Shown here piece after piece: positions 35,179 through 42,688 of a DNA stretch of 64,000 nucleotides. Numbering within the stretch: position 1 is the first letter of the stretch; each line of letters opens with the position of its first letter. The notes under the pieces were generated by a model, which ran no database searches, had not been told where the DNA came from, and was given only the letters and a program-made list of their open reading frames with translations. Origin of the DNA: Parapedobacter tibetensis. GTDB lineage: Bacteria; Bacteroidota; Bacteroidia; Sphingobacteriales; Sphingobacteriaceae. Position numbers and translations under genes: made by a program. The stretch is taken from positions 1 through 64,000 of the forward strand of contig NZ_JAMXBE010000001.1 in NCBI RefSeq assembly GCF_024704835.1, written 5' to 3'.

Positions 35179-37329
35179 TTAGTTCGTTAATTTCAGCCCC
35201 TGAGGTATCAACGGTAAACTGCTTAGTTTTACTCCGGTTGCATCAGCAATGGCGTTGCGAATTGCCGGTGCAATCCCGACTATCGGTGTTTCGCCCGCTC
35301 CGGCCGATGGGATATCTTTCCTATCCAACAGCACAATATCCAATGGGGGGATATCAGCAAAGCGGGGTACCCGGTAGCTGGATAGCGAAGGATTTAAAAT
35401 GCGGCCATCCTTGAAATCGACTTCTTCAAACAGGGCACCCCCGAGCCCCTGCAGAACACAACCCATTACCTGGTTTTCCAAATGCAAGGGATTGACAATC
35501 GCCCCACAGTCAAAAGCGGCAACGATACGTAGCACGCTGAGCTGTTCAGAAGATCGGTTATAGGCAACTTCTACACAGGTAGCGATGTAGGAATTTTTCA
35601 CAAATCCACAAGCGATGCCATAACCATGGTCCGCTACTTTCTCTTTTTCCCAGCCAAACTTCCCCGCGGCGGCTTTCAGTACGCCCTTTAGCCGTTCATC
35701 TTTTAAGTTAGCCAGCCTGAAGTCAAGTGGGTTTTGTTTCAACTGCCTAGCCAAATCGTCCATCATGCTTTCTATCGCAAATATATTAGCCGTGGAAGCA
35801 AGGGCCCGGTAGGATCCTTGTTTTAGCGGTGTGCGGGAGGGGTGGAATTGGATGTGCTTGACGCTGGCTTCATAGGGCAAGTCGATTCCCGCACCCCCTG
35901 AATTATAATTGTGGAACTCCCAGGAGCTGATCAACCCATCATCATCCACGGCTGCCGCCATTTCGATCAGACCTGCAGGCCTGAAATAGGCCCATTTAAA
36001 TTCTTCTTCACGGGTCCATACGACTTTTACCGGCTTGCCTACTGCTTTGGCCAATCTTGCAGCTTCCAATGCTGCCTCGCCACTATGTTTGCCGCCATAG
36101 GCCGATCCGGTATCGGGCATAAATACGCGGATGCTACTCTTCGGTACGGAAAACGCCTCTGCGAGTTCCTCTTGGACGCCAAAAGGTCGCTGTGTTCCTG
36201 TCCATACGGTCAGCTGCCCATCCCCCCATGTTGCCACCGCTGCGCGAGGCTCCAACGGAACATGAGCAATATATTGGACTTCAACACGCTGCTCCAATCG
36301 GATAGTGGAGGCTTCAAAAGCTTTCCGAGCTTCTGCCTGCGCAGGATCCTCGTTATTATTTTGACGGGAATTTTCTTTAAGGTAGGTAAATATCTCTGCT
36401 TTTGCAGGCTGCGGGGCGGCATGCCATTGTGCGTCAATCTTTGCCAGCGCATTGGCGGCGGTTTGGGGATCCGGAGCGGTTACGCCGATGAAACCCTCTT
36501 CCTGCACAACCGTTACATTAGCAGAAACCTGTGCCTTCTCAATAGCTGCAGAAACCAACGAAGCGCCATAGGATGGTGCGCGCAGGATCTTTCCATACAC
36601 CATATCCGGCAACTCCATATCTGACACATATTGATGCTTACCAGAAACAAAATCTCTTCCGTTTGTTTTAGGTACCGACGTTCCGGCTATGGTCCATTGC
36701 TGAGGAGGGGTGAGTGCCGCTTGATCATTCACCGGAAGTAATATTTTCTTTCCTTTGGTAATTTCCCCATAATCCAATGCTTGGCCGGAGCCGCTATGGA
36801 TGAGTTGACCATCTTTCGCCTGAACCGATTCCTTCGGTATTTTCCATTGCGTAGCAGCCATCTCCACCAATGCTTCTTTTAAGGAAGCGGCGGCTTTACG
36901 TAATTTCGGGCCCATATAAGGCGTAGTGCGACTTCCATACGTGCCCTGGTCGTAAGGGCACAGCAGGGTGTCACCCATTGTCATCGTAATGCGGGGTAAC
37001 GGTACGGCAAGCTCTTCGGCGACCAGTTGCGCCAAGGAGGTACGAATATTTTGCCCAACCTCCACCTTCCCGGTGAACACGGATATCGATCCGTCTTCAA
37101 GGATATGGATCCAGGCAGCGATCGACTCCTCATCGGGAAGCGCCGATCCCATGGATTGGCCGAGTTCCTGCCAAGCATATACATAGGAATGGGTGAGGGC
37201 AATGGCCACACCTCCACCTAAAAGTTTGAAGAAGTTACGTCTGTTAATCGTATAACCGGAAGACTGGATTTCACTGGCATTTATTGCTTTGGGACGTTGT
37301 GTTTTGTCTGCTAAGCTTAATTTATCCAT
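35179..37329 (-). CDS. Molybdopterin-binding large subunit, xanthine dehydrogenase/aldehyde oxidase family, copy 2
   Basis: 716 residues with a twin-arginine signal (INRRNFFKLLGGGVAIALT). Family domains in order: VFTGKVEVGQNIRTSLAQLVAEELAV, GSRTTPYMGPKLRKAAA, a middle MPDTGSAYGGKHSGEAALEAARLA, and the catalytic end IPSAGAGETPIVGIAPAIRNA with the Glu of GAGE. It is a paralogue of the 32367-34502 protein with low visible identity, so it is probably a different enzyme with its own substrate rather than a recent duplicate. Its small subunit is the next gene upstream (19-bp gap). The stop codon sits in a MITE target duplication. Confidence 0.87.
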   Translation of the reverse strand: MDKLSLADKTQRPKAINASEIQSSGYTINRRNFFKLLGGGVAIALTHSYVYAWQELGQSMGSALPDEESIAAWIHILEDGSISVFTGKVEVGQNIRTSLAQLVAEELAVPLPRITMTMGDTLLCPYDQGTYGSRTTPYMGPKLRKAAASLKEALVEMAATQWKIPKESVQAKDGQLIHSGSGQALDYGEITKGKKILLPVNDQAALTPPQQWTIAGTSVPKTNGRDFVSGKHQYVSDMELPDMVYGKILRAPSYGASLVSAAIEKAQVSANVTVVQEEGFIGVTAPDPQTAANALAKIDAQWHAAPQPAKAEIFTYLKENSRQNNNEDPAQAEARKAFEASTIRLEQRVEVQYIAHVPLEPRAAVATWGDGQLTVWTGTQRPFGVQEELAEAFSVPKSSIRVFMPDTGSAYGGKHSGEAALEAARLAKAVGKPVKVVWTREEEFKWAYFRPAGLIEMAAAVDDDGLISSWEFHNYNSGGAGIDLPYEASVKHIQFHPSRTPLKQGSYRALASTANIFAIESMMDDLARQLKQNPLDFRLANLKDERLKGVLKAAAGKFGWEKEKVADHGYGIACGFVKNSYIATCVEVAYNRSSEQLSVLRIVAAFDCGAIVNPLHLENQVMGCVLQGLGGALFEEVDFKDGRILNPSLSSYRVPRFADIPPLDIVLLDRKDIPSAGAGETPIVGIAPAIRNAIADATGVKLSSLPLIPQGLKLTN

Positions 37330-37348
37330 AGCCTTCTTTTTTTTCCGG

Positions 37349-37789
37349 TTAAACTTTACTGATGGCTTTCATAATACGCGGGTAAACGCAACAGCGGCAA
37401 ACATTCCCCTGCATCGCATCTATGATTTCCTGACGGGTTGGTTTGGGATTTCTGGCCTTTAACGCAACGGCCGAAATGATCATGCCCGAAGAGCAATAGG
37501 CACACTGAAATGCATCTTCATCCAAGAAAGCCTGCTGCACCGGATGCAATTGCCCCTCCTTTTCCAATCCTTCGATGGTGATGATTTCCTTATTTTGAAC
37601 ACTGGCAACGGGTGTAATACAAGATGGCATGGCGTGGCCATCTATCAAGACCTTGCAGGAACCGCACATACCCTCACCACAACCGTATTTACTACCGGTT
37701 AATTTCAAATGCACCCTTAATGCATCAAGAAGGCTGGTATTATCCGGCACATTCAGAGAATATTCGCTGCCATTTACGTGAATCTTCAT
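37349..37789 (-). CDS. 2Fe-2S small subunit of molybdenum hydroxylase, copy 2
   Basis: 146 residues, same two-cluster architecture as its paralogue: KYGCGEGMCGSCKVLIDG with MPSCITPV, then CAYCSSGMIISAVALK and NVCRCCVYPRIMKAI. The last motif reads C-R-C-C instead of the usual C-R-C-G, giving an extra cysteine next to the cluster. First gene of the hydroxylase operon, with a strong promoter 90 bp upstream. Confidence 0.92.
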   Translation of the reverse strand: MKIHVNGSEYSLNVPDNTSLLDALRVHLKLTGSKYGCGEGMCGSCKVLIDGHAMPSCITPVASVQNKEIITIEGLEKEGQLHPVQQAFLDEDAFQCAYCSSGMIISAVALKARNPKPTRQEIIDAMQGNVCRCCVYPRIMKAISKV

Positions 37790-37877
37790 ATCAATAAATC
37801 AGCGTTAGCAGATGATAAAGCTATTACAACTCAGGACGTCAACAGGATATACCCATCGATGATTTGGTATTTGAAAT

Positions 37878-37908
37878 CAAATTTAATGAAAATACAAGAA
37901 CTATGCAA
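37878..37908 (-). promoter_or_regulatory. Promoter for the molybdenum hydroxylase operon (minus strand)
   Basis: Read on the minus strand: TTG (37908-37906), 20-bp spacer, TAAATTTG (37885-37878). Full consensus match. Transcription would start near 37871, about 80 nt before the 37789 start codon. Confidence 0.6.
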
Positions 37909-37953
37909 ACGGTGACTTTATTGTTACAGCAGAACGGTGTTATTGCCTGTTTA

Positions 37954-37973
37954 CCTCCGCCAATTGGCGGAGG
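37954..37973. repeat. 20-bp perfect palindrome
   Basis: CCTCCGCCAATTGGCGGAGG, perfect over 20 bp, forming an 8-bp GC-rich stem with an AATT tetraloop. It sits between the divergent promoters for the hydroxylase operon (37908) and mtgA (37999). It may be an extragenic palindrome or an operator; no T-run follows it. Confidence 0.65.
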
Positions 37974-37998
37974 CTTGAACGCAAATGGAAACTAGCAC

Positions 37999-38029
37999 TT
38001 GTGAGAAAAGGGCAAGTTATCTAAGTTTG
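37999..38029 (+). promoter_or_regulatory. Promoter for mtgA, near-leaderless
   Basis: TTG at 37999-38001, 20-bp spacer, TAAGTTTG at 38022-38029, a full consensus match. Transcription should start near 38036, just 6 or so bases before the ATG at 38042. This excludes the longer frame starting at 37985 and suggests an almost leaderless message. Confidence 0.65.
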
Positions 38030-38041
38030 CACAGCAAAATA

Positions 38042-38776
38042 ATGGGCATCAAACGAACTCGTAAAAGAAAAATCAAACGGAAAAACCGCTTCATCCCCAC
38101 CATAAGGAACAAATACCTGCGGTGGATAATGCGTGCAGTGGTATATTTCCTAGCCATCACCATTGGCTGTGTAATCCTGCTGCGCTTTATAAACCCTCCC
38201 ATTACCTTTCTGATGATACAGCGCGGGGTTGAGCGCAAAAGCGAGGGCAAGGATTGGAAGATCACCAAAAAATGGGTAAAGTATAGTGAATTGTCGGATA
38301 ATCTGAAAAAAGCAGCAGTCTCCGGGGAAGATGCCCGTTTTATGGAGCATTGGGGGTTCGATCGCAAAGCCATTGCTGATGCTTATCAACGCAATAAGGA
38401 TGGCGGGAAGCTCCGTGGAGGAAGCACCATCAGCCAGCAAACCGCCAAGAATGTATTCCTCTGGCCAGGGCGTTCGTGGATAAGGAAGGGGTTTGAAACT
38501 TATTTCACGGCACTCATCGAGTTATTTTGGGGGAAGAAACGTATTTTGGACGTTTACCTCAACGTCATCGAAACCGGAGATGGGCTATACGGCGCTGAAG
38601 CCGCTACCCAACATTACTACGGTAAGTCGGCTCAAAGCCTGACCAAACGCCAAGCAGCATTACTGATAGCAGTACTACCTAACCCCCGCCGCTGGTCACC
38701 CGTAAAACCAACTGCATTTATCAACCGGAAAGCGAACCTCATTGTACGTTATATGGGATATAGTCAGGTACCTTGA
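38042..38776 (+). CDS. mtgA: Monofunctional peptidoglycan glycosyltransferase
   Basis: 244 residues from the chosen ATG. A very basic N-terminus (IKRTRKRKIKRKNR), one membrane helix (about 28-52: AVVYFLAITIGCVILLRFI), then a GT51 domain: VSGEDARFMEHWGFD (catalytic Glu in SGED), LRGGSTISQQTAKNVFLW, RKGFETYFTALIELFWGKKRILDVYLNVIETGDGLYGAEAAT, and RQAALLIAVLPNPRRW. It polymerises lipid II into glycan strands on the outer face of the inner membrane; there is no transpeptidase domain. The start is fixed by the promoter position. It stands alone, divergent from the hydroxylase operon. Confidence 0.93.
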   Translation: MGIKRTRKRKIKRKNRFIPTIRNKYLRWIMRAVVYFLAITIGCVILLRFINPPITFLMIQRGVERKSEGKDWKITKKWVKYSELSDNLKKAAVSGEDARFMEHWGFDRKAIADAYQRNKDGGKLRGGSTISQQTAKNVFLWPGRSWIRKGFETYFTALIELFWGKKRILDVYLNVIETGDGLYGAEAATQHYYGKSAQSLTKRQAALLIAVLPNPRRWSPVKPTAFINRKANLIVRYMGYSQVP

Positions 38777-38995
38777 AGTCGGGAAGTCCGGAAGTTGGAA
38801 TGCGGATCGTGTCCGGCCGCTGGCGGACGACGTAGATCATGCGGATTTACACTGATTATTAGTTTAGTCAATCCAAAAGAAGTCGGGAAGACCGAAAGTC
38901 GGAAAGTCAGGAAGAAAATCTTGGCGTACTTGGCTGGCGCGTAGGCGGCTTTGCGGGCTTTGCGTGAAAGAAGTCCGGAAGCTGATAGCTGATGC
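38777..38995. repeat. Dispersed repeat cluster between mtgA and the next gene
   Basis: 219 bp without a gene, made of extragenic repeats. 38881-38980 is a direct copy (inverted orientation) of the repeat at 40141-40244: shared blocks GGAAGAAAATCTT, GCGTACTTGGC, GCGTAGGCG and CTTTGCGTGAAAG. A fragment at 38830-38862 (GCGGATTTACAC) resembles the inside of the MITE at 35026. Short GTCGGGAAGxCCG blocks recur at 38776 and 57470. Confidence 0.65.
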
Positions 38996-39451
38996 CTACA
39001 AAAACACCTTCGCATGCCAACTATCCCGTAGTGGGATTTCCCAGTTGGTTTCCAGTTCGGGATAGGAGGTCACCAGGTTGTTGAATACAACGGTATCATC
39101 CGTTACCTCACCCGCGAGGATAAGTCGCTCAAACTCGTCGCGGGGAACGACTTTAATGTCATCTGCATGACGGTACGCAACCTGCATACGATCGAAAAGG
39201 TTGAGTCCAGTCGCCACTTCAATTTCCTTGAGGAGGTGTACGGACTTATCTATGGAACAACCTGTTGGAGGGGCTACTGCGTCATCAACCATCACGATGA
39301 TAAACCGATCGTGGCGGACCTCCGCCTTAGCAGCCAATGCCTTGCCATGTGCCTTCCATTGGGTCGTAAAACCACCCAATTTATCCAATATGCGAGCTTT
39401 TTCGCTTTCAGTTAATTGCCGATCTGCCTGATATATCCAAATGCGCTCCAT
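38996..39451 (-). CDS. Conserved Bacteroidota protein often misnamed ABC transporter ATPase, 151 aa
   Basis: 151 residues, single soluble domain: MERIWIYQADRQLTESEK, FTTQWKAHGKALAAKAEVRHDRFIIVMVDD, APPTGCSIDKSVHLLKEIE, FDRMQVAYR, VFNNLVTSYPELETNWEIPLRDSWHAKVF. I recognise this as a widely conserved Bacteroidota family that databases label ABC transporter ATPase, but it has neither a Walker A nor a signature motif, so the name is unsupported. The invariant-looking GCSID and WEIPLRDSWH segments could be a binding site. Function unknown. It follows the respiratory gene block but is separated from it by repeats. Confidence 0.8.
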   Translation of the reverse strand: MERIWIYQADRQLTESEKARILDKLGGFTTQWKAHGKALAAKAEVRHDRFIIVMVDDAVAPPTGCSIDKSVHLLKEIEVATGLNLFDRMQVAYRHADDIKVVPRDEFERLILAGEVTDDTVVFNNLVTSYPELETNWEIPLRDSWHAKVFL

Positions 39452-39477
39452 GATAGGACAAAGATATGGAATTTTTA

Positions 39478-39552
39478 ATGGAACGCAGATAACACAGATT
39501 GGGCAGATAGACGCATCATCCGTTAGATCAGTGTCATCCGTGTGCTATCTGT
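39478..39552. repeat. Hairpin repeat related to the MITE interior
   Basis: GGAACGCAGATAACACAGAT at the left folds with ATCCGTGTGCTATCTGTTC at the right. The core resembles the inner part of the MITEs at 35026 and 56731, but the GTCTGTC/GACAGAC ends are absent. Probably an older or separate member of the same family. Confidence 0.5.
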
Positions 39553-40095
39553 TCAACTCCCGTAATACGGCGATATCATCAGGTATACAACCACACCTGT
39601 TACCGCCACATATAGCCATAGTGGAAACGTGATTTTGGCCAGTTTACGGTGCTTGGCAAAATTCCCGGATAGTCCCCGCACATAGGTGATCAATACAAAC
39701 GGAATGATGATGATGGAGAGTAAAATATGCGTAATGAGGATAAAGAAATATACATAACGGATAAAACCCTCACCACCATATGACGTGGATTCAGATGTCA
39801 TGTGGTAGGCTACATACATTGCCAAGAACGCTATTGAGCAGCCAATACAAGTCTTTACCAATGCCTCATGCAATTTACGTTTTCCGTTTTTGATGGCTAC
39901 CACCGCCCCTACCAGTAGTATGGCGGTAATGCCATTGATTGCTGCATAAATGGGGGGAAGGAAGGTCAAAGGCTTCACATCATAACCCAGATCGCGCAAA
40001 TTAATCCCAAACAGGATGGCCACCACCACTGGAATCGTCACCGAAAGAATGACAATCCATATATTATATCTTTTCTCTATTGTGTTTTGCATCAT
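39553..40095 (-). CDS. DUF420 membrane protein, cytochrome oxidase-associated
   Basis: 180 residues from the ATG at 40095 (or 40092). An upstream in-frame ATG at 40161 lies inside a dispersed repeat and is rejected. Five hydrophobic helices: WIVILSVTIPVVVAILFGI, FLPPIYAAINGITAILLVGA, CIGCSIAFLAMYVAYH, YFFILITHILLSIIIIPFVL, LWLYVAVTGVVVYLMI. DUF420 proteins, including Staphylococcus CtaM, are needed to assemble functional heme-copper oxidases. This gene ends the oxidase assembly block, with a conserved His in the fourth helix (LITHILLS). Confidence 0.8.
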   Translation of the reverse strand: MMQNTIEKRYNIWIVILSVTIPVVVAILFGINLRDLGYDVKPLTFLPPIYAAINGITAILLVGAVVAIKNGKRKLHEALVKTCIGCSIAFLAMYVAYHMTSESTSYGGEGFIRYVYFFILITHILLSIIIIPFVLITYVRGLSGNFAKHRKLAKITFPLWLYVAVTGVVVYLMISPYYGS

Positions 40096-40140
40096 TAACT
40101 TGATTTTGTTTCTTGTGTAATTTGCCGCCTCCATCCCGCC

Positions 40141-40244
40141 TGACTTTCGGACTCCTTTCACGCAAAGTCCGCGAAGACGCCTACGCCCCTGCCAAGTACG
40201 CTAAGATTTTCTTCCGGTCTTCCCGACTTTCGGACTTTCTGACT
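40141..40244. repeat. Dispersed repeat, inverted partner of 38881-38980
   Basis: The reverse complement contains the same blocks in the same order as the copy at 38881-38980, with roughly 80 percent or better match by eye. The two copies bracket a 1.2-kb pair of genes in inverted orientation. Confidence 0.65.
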
Positions 40245-40245
40245 A

Positions 40246-40956
40246 TCAATAAGGACTAGTTTCCCGGATTTCCTGTACCAGCAGTAATTTTACTTCATCA
40301 ATCAACCGATCTACTTCCTTCTTGTGGTTCACATCGTAATAGCCTCTGATACGCCGGTGGGAATCCACCAATATCAGTGAAGAGCTGTGGATAAAGCTCG
40401 CGTCATTCGTGGTATCCTGCACAGCATCGACTAAAAATCCGTTGCGCGCCACATCATATACATCACTCTTTCCGGCAGTCAAGAAATGCCATTTTTTATC
40501 TTGTGGCTGATATGTGGTTGCATATGACCTTAAAACCGCTGGGGTATCGTATGCCGTATCCACCGTAATGGTATAGAAATTGACCATCTTATTCTTCGCA
40601 AAGCGCGCTGCCACCCGATTCATCTCATCATTCATGTGTGCACAAAAGCTCTCGCATCGGCTATAAAAGAAATTGACCACCGCGATACTCGTATCAGCTG
40701 CCAATACCTCAATTTCCTTCCCTTCCTGGTTGACCAATGAAAACGGTGTGATGTGATGGAATAGGGTATCTGGCACCTTTTTACCCATCCGGTTGCTGAA
40801 TGTTCCGGTCAATACTTTCTCTCCATAAATCGGGAGGCTTTTGTACCGGTTTTCTCCCTTTTTCTCCAAGAGGTAATATAAAAATCCTGGCAAGATCAAT
40901 ACCACTGCCAGGATAAGTATTTTTTTCAAGCCATTAGTTTGCCTGATGGTATCCAT
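40246..40956 (-). CDS. SCO1/SenC-type copper chaperone for cytochrome oxidase
   Basis: 236 residues with an N-terminal membrane anchor (about 11-29, KKILILAVVLILPGFLYYL) and a thioredoxin-like periplasmic domain. The copper-binding motif is C101-x-x-x-C105 (SRCESFC), with the third ligand His in SFIHSSSLILVDS. SCO proteins load copper into the CuA site of subunit II. The start at 40956 overlaps the subunit IV stop as TAATG; an ATG 15 bp earlier is also possible. Ends the tightly packed oxidase gene string before DUF420. Confidence 0.9.
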   Translation of the reverse strand: MDTIRQTNGLKKILILAVVLILPGFLYYLLEKKGENRYKSLPIYGEKVLTGTFSNRMGKKVPDTLFHHITPFSLVNQEGKEIEVLAADTSIAVVNFFYSRCESFCAHMNDEMNRVAARFAKNKMVNFYTITVDTAYDTPAVLRSYATTYQPQDKKWHFLTAGKSDVYDVARNGFLVDAVQDTTNDASFIHSSSLILVDSHRRIRGYYDVNHKKEVDRLIDEVKLLLVQEIRETSPY

Positions 40957-41333
40957 TACGGGGTCGTCCAAAAAGGGAACGGGTTGTAATGGGTATTCAA
41001 GTATGTTCCCTCCATCAGCATCAATGCGATGAAATAAATGATAAACAGGAATACAACGGAAATGGACATAATCAGCCCAAACGTCTCAAACTTAAGGTGC
41101 ATAAAATAGGCTACGATGTAATAAGCCTTAAGCAGCGTGAGCATAATATAAGTAATGTTCACTGCCAGTCCTTTTTCCACGTATCCGCCATGTACCAGCA
41201 CCAATGCAATGAAAAATTCCAATGCTGTGAGGGCGAGCAGGTAAAAAAACACCCGCCATATCTTGCCTTTGGTCATGCCTTCGTGGTGCGCTGTTTCTTC
41301 GTGCCCAACTGTATGATCGTGATTAGAAGCCAT
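40956..41333 (-). CDS. Cytochrome c oxidase subunit IV-family protein
   Basis: 125 residues, three membrane helices (VFFYLLALTALEFFIALVLV, LAVNITYIMLTLLKAYYIVAYFMHL, LIMSISVVFLFIIYFIALM) after a His-rich N-terminus (HDHTVGHEETAHHEG). This is the small accessory subunit of bacterial caa3/aa3 oxidases. It lies 27 bp after the larger subunit III gene and 1 bp overlaps the SCO gene. Confidence 0.85.
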   Translation of the reverse strand: MASNHDHTVGHEETAHHEGMTKGKIWRVFFYLLALTALEFFIALVLVHGGYVEKGLAVNITYIMLTLLKAYYIVAYFMHLKFETFGLIMSISVVFLFIIYFIALMLMEGTYLNTHYNPFPFWTTP

Positions 41334-41359
41334 AGTCTATATTGCTATATTGAATATTA

Positions 41360-42088
41360 TTAAACCAAGTAAAAGAATGTAAATACAAATACCCACACCA
41401 AATCAACAAAGTGCCAATACAATCCTACCTTCTCCACCATCAGGTAGGTGCCCCTCCGTTCAAAGGTATTGGCCAACGTCATAAAAAGAATGATGATGTT
41501 GAGCAGTATTCCCACGGATACGTGGAAGCCGTGGAAGCCTGTGATGGTGAAAAACAAATTGGAAAATTGCAAAGCGGAAACTTCGGATATTCCGTGGGTA
41601 AAATAGGGTGCTAGCGTCACTTCAGGAGATACGCCATCCTGGTGAGGAATACTTCCCCACCAAAAACCTTGGTGGTGCAGGTGTGTCCATTCCATTGCTT
41701 GGCAACCGACAAACATCAATCCCCCAATAATGGTGGCGATCATCCAACCCACCACTTCCTTCTTCGAATTGCGGTGGCCTGCTTCCACAGCCAATACCAT
41801 CGTCACTGAACTCATAATGAGGATAAAGGTCATGATACCCACAAATACCAGCGGGAAACCGTGGTCTGCAATGAGGGGGATGGATTGGAATACCTTATCT
41901 GGATCGGGCCAGGCAAAGTGAGCAAAACGCTGCGTACCATAATAAATCAGGAAAGCGGAAAACGTAAAGGCATCCGAAGTAAGGAAAAACCACATCATGA
42001 TTTTGCCGTACTCCACATTGAAAGGCGACCTGCCTCCGTTCCACCGCCCGGTCTTTACCTTATCCAATTGCGTTACAGTTGTACTCAT
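41360..42088 (-). CDS. ctaE: Cytochrome c oxidase subunit III (long copy)
   Basis: 242 residues, heme-copper oxidase subunit III fold with several helices: KIMMWFFLTSDAFTFSAFLIYY, LVFVGIMTFILIMSSVTMVLAVEAG, VGWMIATIIGGLMFVGCQAMEW, FTITGFHGFHVSVGILLNIIILF, and a final GLYWHFVDLVWVFVFTFFYLV. The WHFVD motif is the usual C-terminal signature. The protein stabilises the catalytic subunits. A second, shorter subunit III gene is 9 bp upstream in the operon. Confidence 0.9.
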   Translation of the reverse strand: MSTTVTQLDKVKTGRWNGGRSPFNVEYGKIMMWFFLTSDAFTFSAFLIYYGTQRFAHFAWPDPDKVFQSIPLIADHGFPLVFVGIMTFILIMSSVTMVLAVEAGHRNSKKEVVGWMIATIIGGLMFVGCQAMEWTHLHHQGFWWGSIPHQDGVSPEVTLAPYFTHGISEVSALQFSNLFFTITGFHGFHVSVGILLNIIILFMTLANTFERRGTYLMVEKVGLYWHFVDLVWVFVFTFFYLV

Positions 42089-42097
42089 TGTTCAGTG

Positions 42098-42688
42098 TTA
42101 TTGATTCAAAAGTAAAAAAACATAAATATAAATCCATAAAATGCCCAGGAAATGCCAAAACAATGCAGCCAAATCCATCCGGAAAACATTCCGTACTTGG
42201 TCAATGTTTCTTATGCGTCCTGCCAGAGCCCGCACCAATACAAGGATGCCGGCGATGATATGCGCAAGGTGCATGCCCGTGAATATATAAACAAAAGACT
42301 GGGAAGCATTGGGATTTACAAACACCACACCCCTGCCACTTAACACCCCCCAAGCATGCACCTGCATGGCAAAAAATCCTAATCCCAATACGATCGTTGC
42401 CATAAGCAACAACTTTTGTCGACCAAATGCCGTTTTCCTGGCAGCAACATATGCCAATTGCATGGTCAAGCTGCTCAATACAATCAATACCGTACTGTAA
42501 ATAAATGCTTCCGGCAGTAAGGTCTTAATTCCCTTATCCACACCTCCGGCCGTGTACACGATGAACCCGCTTGACAGCGCTGCAAACATCATGAACATAC
42601 CTATCATCCCCAACCAAAGGTTGAATTTCTTCGCCTTCTGCTCGGTCAGCTCCTCCTTATCCTGTGTATACCTGGCCATGGCTATCAT
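42098..42688 (-). CDS. Cytochrome c oxidase subunit III-like protein (short copy)
   Basis: 196 residues, five helices: FNLWLGMIGMFMMFAALSSGFIVY, AFIYSTVLIVLSSLTMQLAYVAA, LLLMATIVLGLGFFAMQVHAW, SFVYIFTGMHLAHIIAGILVLV, and LAALFWHFLGILWIYIYVFLL. The WHFLGILWIYIY ending is the subunit III signature. Two subunit III genes in a row are normal in this phylum's oxidase operons; the division of labour is not known. The start overlaps the ctaB stop by 4 bp. Confidence 0.87.
   Translation of the reverse strand: MIAMARYTQDKEELTEQKAKKFNLWLGMIGMFMMFAALSSGFIVYTAGGVDKGIKTLLPEAFIYSTVLIVLSSLTMQLAYVAARKTAFGRQKLLLMATIVLGLGFFAMQVHAWGVLSGRGVVFVNPNASQSFVYIFTGMHLAHIIAGILVLVRALAGRIRNIDQVRNVFRMDLAALFWHFLGILWIYIYVFLLLNQ

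Noticed and set aside
38996-39451. Annotation as an ABC transporter ATPase
   Set aside because: No Walker A, Walker B or signature motif in 151 residues; the common database name is not supported.
40096-40161. Upstream start for the DUF420 protein
   Set aside because: The added residues come from a dispersed extragenic repeat; the ATG at 40095 starts next to the first helix.
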